The notes beneath the pieces were generated by a model. It worked only from the letters and a program-made list of their open reading frames with translations, made no database searches and had not been told where the DNA came from. A DNA stretch of 64,000 nucleotides from Acarospora socialis (Eukaryota; Ascomycota; Lecanoromycetes; Acarosporales; Acarosporaceae). Positions 21,870 to 33,718 of the stretch are shown here, piece after piece (the stretch's first letter is position 1; the number at the start of each line of letters is the position of its first letter). Location of the stretch: contig JAMYGW020000004.1 of NCBI GenBank assembly GCA_025617375.2, positions 2,046,001-2,110,000 of the forward strand, in the 5' to 3' direction. The position numbers were made by a program, and so were the translations under genes.

Positions 21870-22923
21870 TCACTGCGTCGTGCTCTCTTCGTGACCCCGC
21901 CCCAGCAATCTTCTCTCAGCTCCATCGTCTCGCTCGACATCCTTCACATCCCGAGCGATGCGATAGAACCAGTAATGCTGCACGATGAACATGACATCAA
22001 ACATGATGCTAATGTTTCCAAGCCCTAGTTTCACCGGGTTCCCAGCAAGACCGCTCCAGTCGTCCTGCAAGCTGGAGTCGAGAACGAGTTGCGATATCGA
22101 AAGCGTCCCTCCACTGATGTCCAGTAAGATCGGATAGATACTCCAGCCCACCGTAGACTGCCGCTTGTAGTTGACCCACACTTGCGGGATATACTTCACG
22201 ACGGTGCATACGAGCTTCACGTATCCGATGGCATAGATCTAAACCCCGTTAGAGATGACCTTGTTGACGACGCGAAGATGCGTCTCCGGGCACTGACAAC
22301 ATCAATCCAAGCCCACCCACTGGCATTGCTCCCCGCATCCTTGCCCTTCGCCATGACTGTTGTGATGACAATGACCACGGCAAGCAGGCATCCACAGCAT
22401 ATTCCCGCCACCGGCTTCGAGACTCTCTGCCTCTCGCCGACCCTGAAGCCCCACAGCACCCCCCAGAATTGACTGTAAGCGACCAAGGTCATGACAGCCC
22501 CATGCGCCGCAAACGCCAGATCGTTGAATCTGACCGTCGGCTGCGGGCTGAGAGGGTTGCGCGCCGCATACTGCCGCCGGATGAGAGGGGAGAACAGGAA
22601 GCACGAGGTCGAGACGGTGTAGCACACGAAGCCGAGGACGTTGATGGTGGGGTAATCGATCGCGAGGCCATGGGTGGAGCGTCGGTGATAGTTGAGGATG
22701 ATTTGAGGGTAGAAGGAGGCCGACCAGCACAGAAAGCTATTGGCATTCGCAGCAGTCAGCACGTGCTGGAAAGCCGGACGTAGGACTACACCTACTAAGT
22801 CCACCCAAGCAAGCTACAATAGTATCGCCATCAGTCCAACGAGAACATCCCGAGCTCACACTTTATGATGATGGCTCACCGGGAGATAGCGTTTGCCAGG
22901 AGTTCCAGATCCGGTGAGGCCAT
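21870..22923 (-). CDS. Cystinosin-type lysosomal/vacuolar cystine transporter
   Basis: Minus-strand exons are 22880-22923, 22796-22813, 22298-22736 and 21870-22238, giving 289 residues. Splicing yields [20 protein letters not shown], the first helix and PQ loop of the cystinosin family; the second exon is a micro-exon of just 18 nt. The first PQ loop continues as [19 protein letters not shown], and the second reads [20 protein letters not shown]. Seven transmembrane helices are expected. Family members export cystine from lysosomes or vacuoles with protons (yeast ERS1). Introns are 66, 59 and 59 nt with GT..AG ends; CTCTAAC is a clear branch site in the last. Substrate is inferred from the family. 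Confidence 0.9.
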
Positions 22924-23280
22924 TTCGGTCGCAAAGACGAGTTTCGTAAGGAGTATCCGGTCGACGTTTACATTGTGCAACTATATTCGAGCGAGAAGTG
23001 AAACTACATATTTCCGGTGGTTGTAAGGTCCGCTGACATGTCCCAGCGCTGTTGGGTACCACGGGAGCGGATCACACTCTACGGAATCAATTGTAGATTT
23101 CAGCATACATGACAGCAGACGTAAAACAGATCGCTTTGCCAAGGTTCTATTGTTGAGCTTCCTGACCGCTCCCATGATTAGACAGTGGAAACTCCACAAA
23201 GCGCGATGCTAATGAAATCTAGACGCTGTAATGTTCGCTATGCACCAAACGCAGAGGGTCGCGCAAAACATATGTACACA
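22924..23280. other. Short intergenic region
   Basis: Between the cystinosin start and the AGC1 stop, both on the minus strand. It should hold the cystinosin promoter; nothing else is seen. Confidence 0.5.
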
Positions 23281-25548
23281 TCAAACTGACGATGGCTTGA
23301 CAGCCATGCCGGGCATTGGCAACCATGACTTTCCAGTCGGAACCTTCGGTCTCCCAAAGTTTTCGTCTAGATCCAAGATAATTTTCAACGCATTCCGGCT
23401 TCTGAGGTAGGGCAACGGCACCTTGGCCGGTTGCAATCCAACGCCAGGCTCCACGTGGCCCGTTGTTGGTTTTCCACTTTCTGCGGCTTCACTGCCCGGC
23501 ATGGGCAGGAGCTTCTGTAAGACTTCGTATGCAGCTAACGTGAAGCCGAATTGAGGTGATGACCGCAGGATACGAGCTGGACCACCTTTGAAGAAGGCCC
23601 TGAACCCTTCTTCTCGGTACACGGTTCTAGCGCAGTGCCGCAGGCCGGTGTATTTCGTCTCTCCTTTACGAGCTTCAACCTGGAGACGGGTCTTTATCAC
23701 GTCGCAGGGCGTGGTAAGGTACGCTGCTGGCATACCAGCAATGGCACCAGCAGTAAGCAGCTGTAGGATTCCGAGTTTCTTGTTTGGACCTTCGCCGAAA
23801 AAGTCGCGCTTTAGATGGTTGTAGGTGGGGAAGTAGATGGCGGAGAAAGGGACATCGCGCAGAAGACAGGCCGAAGCTCCTTTGTATAGACCGATAAGAC
23901 CAAGGTTTCTGACGATCCACATCGCGGACCTCCGAGGCGTTCCCTCCACAGACTTTGCGACCTCACCCTGCACCTGCAGCCTGATTTTTACAATCTCCAG
24001 AGGATTAGTGAAAATCTGTGGTCGTTCGGTCAGTATGTGACTGCGACGGATTTCGCATCGGAGAAGACCAACCACTTGACAAGCACCCGCTGTGCCACCG
24101 GCAAGGATCTCGTGCGGCCACCATATCTTGCCACTTCGTTTGTCAGAGTAATGACCTCGAATCAAGTCGTTGACAGTAAGCTTGATCGCCTTTTCCGGCG
24201 CGACGCCTATGAGTTGTGGAAGCACTCCGGAATAGAGACCCCTGAAGCCTTCATTTCGGACAACTTTCCGCGCACAGTCAATAGAGTTATTATATAATCT
24301 CTCACCTACCCTTTGGCTTCGTTGGTTCTGCATCCTGGTTTTTACCAAATCAATCGGGTACACCATAAAGGCACCGAATGCCCCAGCGATGCTTCCCAGA
24401 CCAAAGTGATGGGCAGATTCAAGAACGTTATGCAAAATTCGCTTGGCTGTCGTGCCAGCCTTCGATGCCACATCTGACGCAGCGCCAACTGCTTCGCTGC
24501 CAAGAGCGTAGGCGTTGTGCCATGACGCATCCAACACTTTGGCGAAGTCATCAAGTGCTAATCGGCCGGATGGCTCGTCAAGACTGGCAAAGTGAAATAG
24601 AATATCCGCCTCCATCGGTGTGAAAAGGGAGAATCGCGTTATCTGAGCAGCTTCGTTGAGGAAGTCGGTACGTGTGATCCTCCCGTCTTTGCTGTGTCGT
24701 GTGGCATTTCTGATAATCAGTTCTACTAGGTCCATTTCTCGTATGATGTTCTGGAATGCTCGTACGTTTGCGTATGAAATCTTACTCCCTGTTGATATAT
24801 TGCACAGAGTATGCAGGTTGTCCAGAAGATGATCGGAAAGCTTGTGCTTGGCAGTTTCTAAGATGATCCGCTGAAAGTCATCAGGCTCGATATAGCCATC
24901 ACCGTCTTTGTCGAAGAGATGGAAAGCCTGCCGTATCCTCTCTCCTTGTAAACCTCGTAGCATTTGTGAAAACTGTGGATACGTCATGTCGTGTCTTTTC
25001 TTCCTCCCGCCTATGTATAGCGAAGCCCATTCACAGTTCCAGTCGAACGGTATGCTATCTTCACCCTTGTTGAGATTGTACAGCTTCTGGAAGTTTTCGT
25101 ACTTGATAGCGCCAGTCCCCTCCACATCAAACAACCGGAAAGCAATCTCATATTCGGCGTCTGGCTTCGCAAGGAGGTTTTCGAAGGTGCCCCAATCTTG
25201 TAAATTGATGCGCCCAGCATTGCGCCTGTCTGCCACACGGAACAGGATTGCGTATTGCTCCCGCCGGATCTTATGCTAAATCACCACATCCATTAGCTTT
25301 TGCGCCCAGCGGATCTGGAGATTCGCATATCATGGTAGTTTGATAAACAGTGTTCGAAGCCTTACATAATCCTCGTTCTTGGGTGCGATAGCATCTACGA
25401 AGTCGCTCTCAGTCATGAAAAGCTCCCCAGTATCCTCATCTTTCGTAGCGTGTTTATTGAAGGTTGCTTTTGTTAGTTGCGAAAGCTGTGGTTCTCGCGT
25501 CGTGCCGACCAGCGACTCCTTGACCGCCTCCTTTACGATAGCAGCCAT
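23281..25548 (-). CDS. AGC1: Calcium-binding mitochondrial aspartate/glutamate carrier (AGC1/aralar type)
   Basis: Minus-strand exons are 25366-25548, 24073-25275 and 23281-24015, giving 706 residues. The N-terminal half carries EF-hands; the clearest is [13 protein letters not shown] near residue 182, with all calcium-ligand positions present. The C-terminal half has three mitochondrial carrier repeats with signatures [22 protein letters not shown] and [11 protein letters not shown]. The protein exchanges matrix aspartate for cytosolic glutamate and a proton across the inner membrane, in the malate/aspartate shuttle. The second intron (57 nt) is a multiple of three without a stop; removing it restores [14 protein letters not shown], whereas retaining it inserts 19 residues in the second carrier repeat. 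Confidence 0.93.
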
Positions 25549-26299
25549 TTCTAGTTGAGAGATGGAGGCGCCTTTCAGAGTCTAGGCTTGGTATGTCGAG
25601 GATATGTTCTGTGCAGTCACAGCTGTACTGGAATTTGATATTGGCGTTTCCGTCAACAAGGTATGACTTTGCGCCTCGGAGATTGGGACGGTGGATGGTG
25701 AACTTGAGGCTTCGTGAATCACGGGCTCATGATGTTGTGATTGAAGGACAGTTCGCAATGTAGAGTCTACAGTAAACTGGCATGCGGTTCCCGAAAGTCA
25801 TCGACAAGATTGATCAGGCACAGGGGGATGAAGCTTCACCTGAGCTTTGAGTTGCGCAATTTCCATGGTCATAACAATTTTCATGCTAAATAAAGGTTTA
25901 CTCGGTGAAACGTTGGGGCGCGCCGGTCATCCCTGTCGCACATGAAGCTTCCAAACTTTGAACTTCCTAAAATAAGCTGAACCGAAAGCGTATCTTTCCA
26001 CAGCGATTGGCTCCCGCAGACAGTGGAATGGTGAATGTGTACGTTTTGTTCAAGTCAATCTCATGGCGCAGGTGCACATATTACAGTCCAATAGAACGTT
26101 CTCCATCAAGTTCATCAACAAGCCCATCAAATTGCCACCCCAACAGATCAGCGTGCCATTCACGCGGAATTGGGTCTAAAGCCATTCACCGTCAGCGAAT
26201 GCCAATATACTTGGCTCTACCGCATCAAAGCCACTTTATTATTGCCAAAGTAGGCTAAAAGCTACTCAGGAGGCACAAATTAAGGCCCAATGATTCTCA
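25549..26299. other. Intergenic region between AGC1 and NTO1
   Basis: About 750 bases with the AGC1 promoter on one side and the 3' end of NTO1 on the other. A 38-codon frame at 26063-26179 was noticed but is not supported. Confidence 0.5.
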
Positions 26300-29200
26300 T
26301 TACCGGAAGCCGCGCCATCTCCTGCGTTTCGCTCCGGATTTGCGACGAGCAGGTAATGCTGCACTGCCCGAATCGGCAATCGAGCTTCCATCAGCTCCTT
26401 CTTGCGCCGCGTCTGCCATTCCTTCATCGACTAGTCCTTGAAGCTCTTCATCATCCATATCACTTAGTTCTTCGCTCATGCCTCGGACGACATCTCTTCC
26501 GGTCCATCGCTCCTCATGGATCGTGGTGCCGACTGGATCGAAGGGATCCATGTACCAAGGTATACCTCCGTACGCCAGAGGAGTCGAAAGATCTTCTTCA
26601 GAACTGAGCGGGGGAGTTGGAGGTATAGAGGGCATGGCAGTGGACTGATGTGAAGGTTCTTTCGCATCCGTCGTGGCCTTTGAATCCTTTTCATTACTTG
26701 CTGTTACACCAACTCCGTTGACCAGTGGGACTGAATCCTCAGCGACATCTGATCCTTGCCTACTGACCGGCTGCCTTGACCATGTACGTTCGATACCAGA
26801 TATCGAGCCTTGTGTCTCTCCCAGGGCGGCTGATTCTGAGTTTGAGCCATTGCTGGTGTTGGCCGCATGTGCTTGAACTTGCTGCTGGAGTGATCCTGAT
26901 ATAACGTCTGCAGTAGGAAGGCCACCTTTGTCTGGTGGGTTGCGAGCGTCTTCTTCCACAATTTCTGTGACGGTTTTGTCTCCAATCATTTCTCCATTCT
27001 TCGTTGCCATGGCGACCTCACGGACACATCCGAGGGTTTGTGTCCCACCAGGTTCGTCATCGCTGACATCTTCGGCGAGGGAGCCTGTTATAGAGTCTCG
27101 CCGGGAGAGAATACTGTTTTCAAGCAGGAGATCCAACTCTTTCAACTCTTTCTCGAAGGGCTTTCTGCACAGTTCGCTCTCCTTGCGAGTGGCATCTTCA
27201 AGAGCATACTGCACAGCTTTCACGATTCGTTTGGCAAGCTTCCGCCTATCTTTCTGTTCACTACTGAGGTCTTTCGCGAAGGTAGTGACGTGTATTTGGG
27301 CCTGAACGTCGGAGGAAGGGCCTGCCGTTGGTAGACCAATTGCAGAGCTGAAAACGGTGCCTAAATCCGCGGAAAATGTGGACACGGATATGTAGAAACC
27401 CTCTTCGAGTTTTGAACGGATCCTCGTAAAGCCTTCTCGAAATATGCCTTTGCCGTCAAGTCTGAAAAAAAGTTAGCGTAGCTTCTTTACCAAAAAGTAG
27501 GTAATGAGTTCACGAACGCTTGTGCCTTCTCCAGAATCGGCCAAAGAAGGGGCCCAATCGGGAAATATACAGCATCAACGATGTCTTTCAGCATCCCGAC
27601 GTCTTTCAGTTTCTCTCGCTCTCTCTTTCTGACCTCATCGCAGAGTATTCGCAACTTCTCCAAATCCTCCCGCAACCCTTCTGCGAAGTCAATCCTTCGC
27701 TGAAGCCTAACTTTACCTGCTGCTCCCATACCTACGAAATTGCGCCTAGTGATTTCCATCGAAGAGAACGTTTCCATTTGTAGTTGCAGTCTCTTGAGCA
27801 GAGCGGCTCCCCTTCGAGCTTCTCTTTTCAGTGTCCAATACTTGCATGCTTCGGCAGCATAGTCCTTCCTTTTGCGCACACTGAAACGCTGGAGAGAGCT
27901 TTCGACAGAGTTGTATACAACCTGGGGAATAACAGGGGCTCCCGACGGGAGTCGCCAGATTATCTTCTGCGGCTGAGTGCGCTTGCGCCTGTTGCCACCA
28001 ACAGTGATGCTGAGCTGGGCCTGGGTGTCTTCTTCGACGGAATCAGGAGCCGCGTGACTATGCGCGGAGACCATGGCCAGTGCCGACTGTTGACTATCGG
28101 CCCAGAGTCTGCCACGCATTGTATAATGATAGTAGTCGATGGCTTCGGCTGTCGCAGCATCTACGGCGTTCTCTCTGCGCCAATCTGATGGAACGTGCTT
28201 GTCACAATAAGCCTTCAGCGCACTTCCGTCCAAACTGGCAGGTCCACCATGAGATGATTTCATTTTCAGGAAAAGACGAGCTCTCCGCGCGCAAGTCACA
28301 TGAAAGGCAACAAAGCAATTCTTGTTGCCACATTGAATGCACGCACCCATCTTTTGGCGGCAGATATAGCAAGTCAACTTCCACCGCTGTCTGGGGACCT
28401 TCTCAACATCCATAACAGGCTCCATGAATGTTGTATTGCCTATTGTAACCTCCGGAATCCAGATAGCGCAAAGCAGGTGGGACCATCTTGATGTGTTTGT
28501 CTGTTTGAAAGCGCCGTCGATGTTAGGACAGAAGATACAGGTCGGTGTACCTCGGCCTATCAATTGGCATTTTCTGCAAAGCCATTGTCCCTCGGGGATG
28601 AATGGAACGCCGTAGCATTCCTGATGCACAGCCAAATCACATCCGTCGCAAAAGACAATGGCATTCGTGTTCTCACAGTCGCCGTCGTCACAAATCGCAC
28701 ACTTAGTATCTTGCTCTTCGCCAGCGCCAGTCGGTTCACCATTCACAGCAGCTGCGGAGCTTGACCGTGGTCTGTGAGTTTGAGGAGGCTTCGGATTTGG
28801 CTTTGGAATTCTCTTTTCTAGCGCATGCCACTCCTTCTCTATTTTCGTCATGGTAATCTCGAAAATTGCAGGTTTGATCGCCTCCACCTGCTCCGCTCTT
28901 CGGTGAAGATTGTATGCTTGTAGCCACTTGTTGTCCTGCTCATCCATGTCATATTCAACCCTACCAACACCCAGGCCACCTATAGCAGCGTTGCTTTCCC
29001 CATCATTTTTAGAGACTGGCCCGAGATCTAGATCCTCTTCCACGGAGCCTTCGGCAACTCTAATCAGCCGTTTGTCGGAGCGAAGAAATAGGTCACTTTC
29101 TTGATACCCCACATTAGCCATAGTACGGTCGACATAGTTCTGTTGACCGATTGCTTTCTGTTCGTAGGCCAGAAAAGGGTCCACCAATCGGAAGGAAGGT

Positions 29201-30039
29201 TTGGGCAGTGTAAGCCTCTCACGTGGATTGGGCCCGGGTAGTGGAACCACTTTTGGTACATTCGGGGTCCCAATACCATTGAGCATGGAGTCTTGTCGAC
29301 GAGGAGGACGGCCTGGACGGCGTTTGAGCGGTGTCGCTAGTGTAGCCTCTGCACTTTCCAGGTGCACGTGAGGAGTGCCACCCGTCGAAGGGCTTTTTAA
29401 CATGTCCCCATCGAGCAAGTGACCAGGTGATCTACCACCATCTTCATGGATATTAGAGCTAGGAAGGATGTTTGCGCCGCTAGAACTGATGTCGCGACAG
29501 GCCTCGCCCCGTCCAGGGGTCGTAACAGAACTCGTGCCATCTATTTCCTCTGCGCAGTAGACCGCGAACTTTGCTTCAATGTCAAGGTCCTGATGAAACT
29601 CCTCCCAGCCCCTCTCCTCCCGCGGTTTATATCCATCCCCTTGCACGACCGCTGCCGCTGCCGCAGCAGCGGAGCTGTACCGTGGCCTTGTCACGACTTT
29701 CTCTCTTTGACTTTCCCTTCTGCTCTCTCTCCTAGGCCGCGAATAGGTCACCGGCTGAACACCGTTTGCCGCATTCTCCCGTCCAATACGACCTCTCGGT
29801 CCAACATAATTGTAACCACCGGGTCCTGTACCACCGACCGGTATAGTTGTCCCATCGATGTCGACGTACCGTCCACCACCTCCTGGTCCGCCTGGAATGT
29901 ACCGTCTCTTTTTCGGAGGAGGTTCGTCGCCTGTGGCAGGTTCTGCTAGGTACGACGGCGGTGGACGAGCTCGTGGTCGACGTCCGCCTCTTCCACGGGT
30001 ATTGAAGGGCCTCCGCCGGGAAGAGGGTAAAGGAGGCAT
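26300..30039 (-). CDS. NTO1: NTO1-type PHD-finger subunit of the NuA3 histone acetyltransferase complex
   Basis: Minus-strand exons are 27518-30039 and 26300-27461, giving 1227 residues. In order: a Gly/Arg-rich N-terminus; an EPL1-like region (about 270-400) including RLTLPKPSFRLVDPF and WLQAYNLHRRAEQ; a PHD finger from CAICDDGDCENTNAIVFCDG (about 448); and an extended PHD domain with CIFCPNIDGAFKQT and WSHLLCAIWIPEV. Residues about 815-890, across the splice junction, resemble a diverged bromodomain (FPIGPLLWPILEKAQALDGK, then KLEEGFYISVSTFSADL). BRPF/Nto1 proteins scaffold MYST acetyltransferases that acetylate histone H3. The 56-nt intron uses a weak GTTCGT donor, required for frame, and a GCTAAC branch site. 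The last 250 residues are acidic and low in complexity. Confidence 0.92.
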
Positions 30040-30691
30040 ACTCTGTTACCACAGGCGTTGCACCCAGAGACCAACTAAGTACAGGTAACTGAAGGTGAGG
30101 GACAGATTGGAAAAGACGACAGTTTAAGGCAAGCACAGGGAAGCAGCTAAGCAACTGATCACACTGCACTGACTGAAAGTAGAAGTTCTCATATTTTGTG
30201 CACTGTTTGGAGGAGGTATACGCTGTTAGCTGAGTGAGCCCATGAACCTAGTAGTAAAGCGCGCGTGGATGTGAATGTGAAGTCGCGATTTCCAGATGTG
30301 GTTTGGCGGGATGGCCCCTGCAGAAAACACCTAATCCATATAAGGCTAGGTTGAGTTTAAGCGTGAGTTACAGGTGCGAGACAAGGCAATCACCTACCTA
30401 GGATATACCTACCTTAGGTAGGCTGGCAGCACGCGTTAAGTATAAAACTGTATTATTACAGTGAAGCATGAGTGATGCTGGGGAGAACCGGTCTGCGATT
30501 CCAACATTTAGCAGCTCATGCTGACCTTAAGTCACTCTGCTGACATCTCTCATAGTTGGCGAACCTCACGTGGAGCCACCCACAATCAAAATCAAATCCA
30601 GAATCAGAACCGCCAGGCTCCGTCCAGGGAAAAATCCTCAGGCAACCAAATTCCCACCGCTCACGGCGGCGAAGGTCCAGGGCTGGTAGCG
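30040..30691. other. Divergent promoter region, NTO1 / small conserved gene
   Basis: About 650 bases between head-to-head genes. It contains a cluster of ACCTACCTAGG/TACCTTAGGTAGG repeats at about 30390-30425. Confidence 0.5.
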
Positions 30692-31350
30692 ATGTCAGGC
30701 AACGCATGGCCAGGTGACAGAACGAATCGTGACGGAGGTTCTCAGGGTCCTGCGCAGGAGCAGCATATACCAGTTCGAGGTTTTAATGCCAAGGAAACAC
30801 GAGAGGAGCTTTTTAGAGGTAGGCTTCAACAGTTTTCCATATTTGCCAGCATTTCGCGGTAGCGCCGGAATACACGATTTCCATCTGTATATGCGACGAT
30901 CCTTGAGCTTTGAGCCTAAATAGTCGTCCTTCCGGCTACACAGGCTTTACTTGGCGTCATCGACGTACTTGTGTGCTGCTGCTAACAGCACTCTTTCTTC
31001 GCCAGATTACAACAGTGCCATCACTAGAGGTGAGCAGACATCCAAAAGCACACATGGTTCTCGCATGATTTCGTCACCCTCTTAAGAAGCCCAAGCGTCA
31101 CAACTGATACGCATGGATTGATCTAGATTCGAAGTCTGGAGTTTACAGTGCTGCGGGAAAGAACATCAACAACGCAAAGCCTGGCGGTCCTTGGGCATCG
31201 AAGCGTAGGTCTTCAAACTGTACTGCTTGTTTTGGAATTAATAGCTAATGTCTAAAAGCCAATACCATGGCTAATGGGAAGGATTTCTTCCTGGAACTAC
31301 GAAAGCAAGTGTCAATGCTTCAAGCTAACCCGGGGACGCCTGGTGCCTGA
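30692..31350 (+). CDS. Small conserved protein of unknown function
   Basis: Four exons, 30692-30818, 31006-31029, 31142-31204 and 31259-31350, encode 101 residues. The protein starts MSGNAWPGDRTNRDGGSQG, contains HIPVRGFNAKETREELFR, then DYNSAITR from a 24-nt micro-exon, and ends with AKPGGPWASKPNTMANGKD, FFLELRKQVSMLQ and NPGTPGA. The pattern (V-x-GFNAKE, GPWxSKPNTMANGxDFF, a C-terminal helix) resembles a small family I associate with other Pezizomycotina, but I know no function. No signal peptide or membrane segment. The four exons have matching phases, and the last two joins are strongly supported by the continuous ASKPNTMANG motif. The gene lies head-to-head with NTO1. Confidence 0.72.
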
Positions 31351-31641
31351 TGTACCAGAGAGCTGATAGCGTTGGACGTGTTGAACTTCTGTTGCAGCAT
31401 TGAAGGCGTTTAAGCGGTTGCATCAATATACCCTACGGAGGTTGCGTACGTACTTTCCTGTGCTGTAGCCTCGCAAGGGCAGACTCGCATTAGCCAAGTA
31501 GAATAATTCATGGACCTAGTCCTGTCACCTCCTGTTGACCAGCAGAGTGTGGAGAAGGGAACAGCTCAAGCATGATGTGCTCAAGATCCTGACTGCATGT
31601 GAATTTGAGGTACCAAGTACCTGACATCATCTGTAACACCC

Positions 31642-31684
31642 GTACTATGGAGCTGTTTTTTAGTTTCCGGGCGGTCTATAAGCG
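31642..31684 (+). repeat. Left arm of a 43-bp inverted repeat
   Basis: This arm matches the reverse complement of 31867-31909 at 42 of 43 positions, the only difference being near its inner end. The arms are separated by 182 bases. The left arm includes GGAGCTGTTTTTTAGTTTCC. No similar copy is seen elsewhere in the window. Confidence 0.92.
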
Positions 31685-31866
31685 GCACAGCACAGATACA
31701 ACGCTATATCATCACCAAAATGGACTACAAATTCAAACAGAAAAAAGTGCAGTATAGAAGTTAACTGATTAGCAAACATATCTATGTTTAATGATTGCAA
31801 CTACCCTTATATATGGTACCTTCGCGATGCAAATTGAGATCGCTACAATGTCAACACCATGGTCCT

Positions 31867-31909
31867 CGCTTATGGACCGCCCGGAAACTAAAAAACAGCT
31901 CCATAGTAC
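31867..31909 (-). repeat. Right arm of a 43-bp inverted repeat
   Basis: The partner of the arm at 31642-31684. It ends 66 bases before the QRI7 start codon, so it probably lies in the QRI7 promoter or 5' leader. The pair could fold into a 43-bp stem with a 182-base loop. Confidence 0.92.
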
Positions 31910-31975
31910 CTCGCTTTCCAATTGCGTACCTTACGAGTATCTCCTTGCATTTACCACGGATCTCTGTAACACCGA

Positions 31976-33525
31976 ATGCTACGCACTGCATGTATCCGGA
32001 GGGTCGCACACAGCTGCTCTTGGTCATTGCTTGATGGTCTTGTGCTTGTAAGACATCAAAGAGGATTGTTGACGCTGGCCATTGAATCGTCATGGTTTGT
32101 CAATTTCTGAGCGTCATACATTTGCTTGTAAACTAAACAGAAGCAGTGACGATACGTCGGTTGCCATCGTTGAGAAAAAGGTGCTCCGGTCACACAGCTC
32201 AGACAGCTCAGACAGCTCAGACATCATTCTCCACGGCTCAGTCCCGGCCGCTGTGTTGCATTTCCATGAAAAACTCACAGCGGATAGTAGCCAGCATCAG
32301 GGCATTCATCCCCTGATCGCTCTCGAATCGCACCAAAGAAACGTCGCAAACCTTGTCGCGAAGGCTCTCTCTCATCTTCCTGAGGCTTCAGTAGCGGACG
32401 ATAGCAGCCTGCCAGACGCAATCATTGTGCGCGATGGCTGTGACAAGATGCGGAAACAGAAGCCTGGTATTGTCACCGTTACTCGGGGGCCCGGAATGAG
32501 GTCAAGCCTGTCCGTAGGACTTGATACAGCCAAAGGACTAGCGGTTGCCTGGCAGGTTCCTTTGCTTGCGATCAACCATATGCAAGCCCATGCCTTGACT
32601 CCCAGGTTCGTTTCAGCCTTGTCGCAGGACGTCGCTGTCCCTTCGGACCCGGCGTTCCCTTTCCTGTCGTTATTGATATCAGGGGGTCATACTCTGTTGG
32701 TCCACTCGAAGGCCCTGGCTGAACATGAGATACTTGCATCAACGGCAGATATCGCCATCGGGGATGCGATTGACAAGATTGCGCGGTTACTGCTTCCACA
32801 AGAGAAACTAGAAAACGCGGAGGAGAGTATGTACGGTTTTCTCCTGGAGAAGTTCGTTTTCCCGGACGGAACTTCGGAGCATGACTACTGCGCACCAGCG
32901 AAAAAATTCGAACAGATCGCCAGGAAAACGAGTAGATGGGGCTGGGGACTAGGGGTACCATTTGCGGAGAGACACTCTGGTTCAAGATCCGACATCATGG
33001 CATTCAGCTTCTGTGGTTTGGGCAGCACAGTCAAACGTTTGGTTGATCGTTCGGGACATGAAATGAGTATCGACGAGCGCAAAGATATTGCAAGAGAGGC
33101 TATGCGCATATATTTCGAACATCTTGCATCAAGAGTCGTAATAGCGCTCAACAGCTTCGCAGACCCAAAATCAGCCAAACCAAAACCCGATACCTTGGTC
33201 GTTAGTGGTGGAGTGGCAGCAAACGGCTATCTGCGGACTATGTGAGTCTACGTTTTGATTACTCTAAAGTAGGTGATTGCTGACCAAGTACGGCAGTCTC
33301 CGAGCTTTTCTGGATATCAGGGGGTTCGCCGATGTGCGAGTTCTATTCCCACCATCCTCACTTTGTACTGACAATGCTGCCATGGTCGCATGGACAGGCA
33401 TTGAAATGTATGAAGCTGGGTGGGAAAGTCAGCTATCGTGTAAGCCAATGCGCAAGTGGTCTATTGACCCCAATGCCGACGATGGTGGTATCCTCGGCGT
33501 CCCTGGTTGGACATACCGCAACTGA
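31976..33525 (+). CDS. QRI7: Mitochondrial tRNA N6-threonylcarbamoyladenosine synthase QRI7/OSGEPL1 type
   Basis: Exons 31976-32094, 32147-33241 and 33297-33525 encode 480 residues of the Kae1/TsaD family. The first exon supplies an Arg-rich, acid-free presequence (MLRTACIRRVAHSCSW) that fits mitochondrial import. Splicing gives LLTLAIESSCDDTSVAIVEK, the family N-terminus. The metal-binding HxxxH lies in INHMQAHALTPR (about 184-188), followed by FLSLLISGGHTLL, the ATP-site segment LVVSGGVAANGYLR, and FCTDNAAM-like SLCTDNAAMVAW. The enzyme transfers threonylcarbamoyl to A37 of ANN-decoding tRNAs in mitochondria. An insertion after VEK is made of three 9-nt repeats (SSDSSDSSD). The introns are 52 and 55 nt. 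The upstream stop-limited frame makes the ATG at 31976 the natural start. Confidence 0.92.
32195..32221 (+). repeat. Three tandem copies of a 9-bp unit inside QRI7
   Basis: CAGCTCAGA is repeated three times without a mismatch. The unit is a multiple of three, so copy number can change without breaking the frame. It encodes a Ser-Asp run in a loop near the N-terminus of the enzyme. Confidence 0.9.
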
Positions 33526-33718
33526 ATCTGTCACTACTCGACATGTAGCATTCCATGCAAAATGCTTATCTAGGAGCGAAGGAAGTAATCATGACCAACG
33601 CCTCTATACTCTCAGAAAGGTCATAAAAACGTCCGCTTGCCACTGCCGAATCCGAGACTAATCATAGTTTCCCTATGATGTAAACCCCAACGCCACCCTT
33701 CCCGACGCCTGTTTTCAG

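Larger units (their letters stand above)
31351..31975. other. Intergenic region upstream of QRI7, with inverted repeat
   Basis: About 620 bases between two + strand genes. The main content is a long inverted repeat (separate entries). No coding sequence is supported. Confidence 0.5.

Noticed and set aside
26063-26179. 38-codon + strand frame with a lysine/proline-rich, protein-like sequence
   Set aside because: Very short, no partner exon with matching phase found, and it lies in the 3' region of NTO1.
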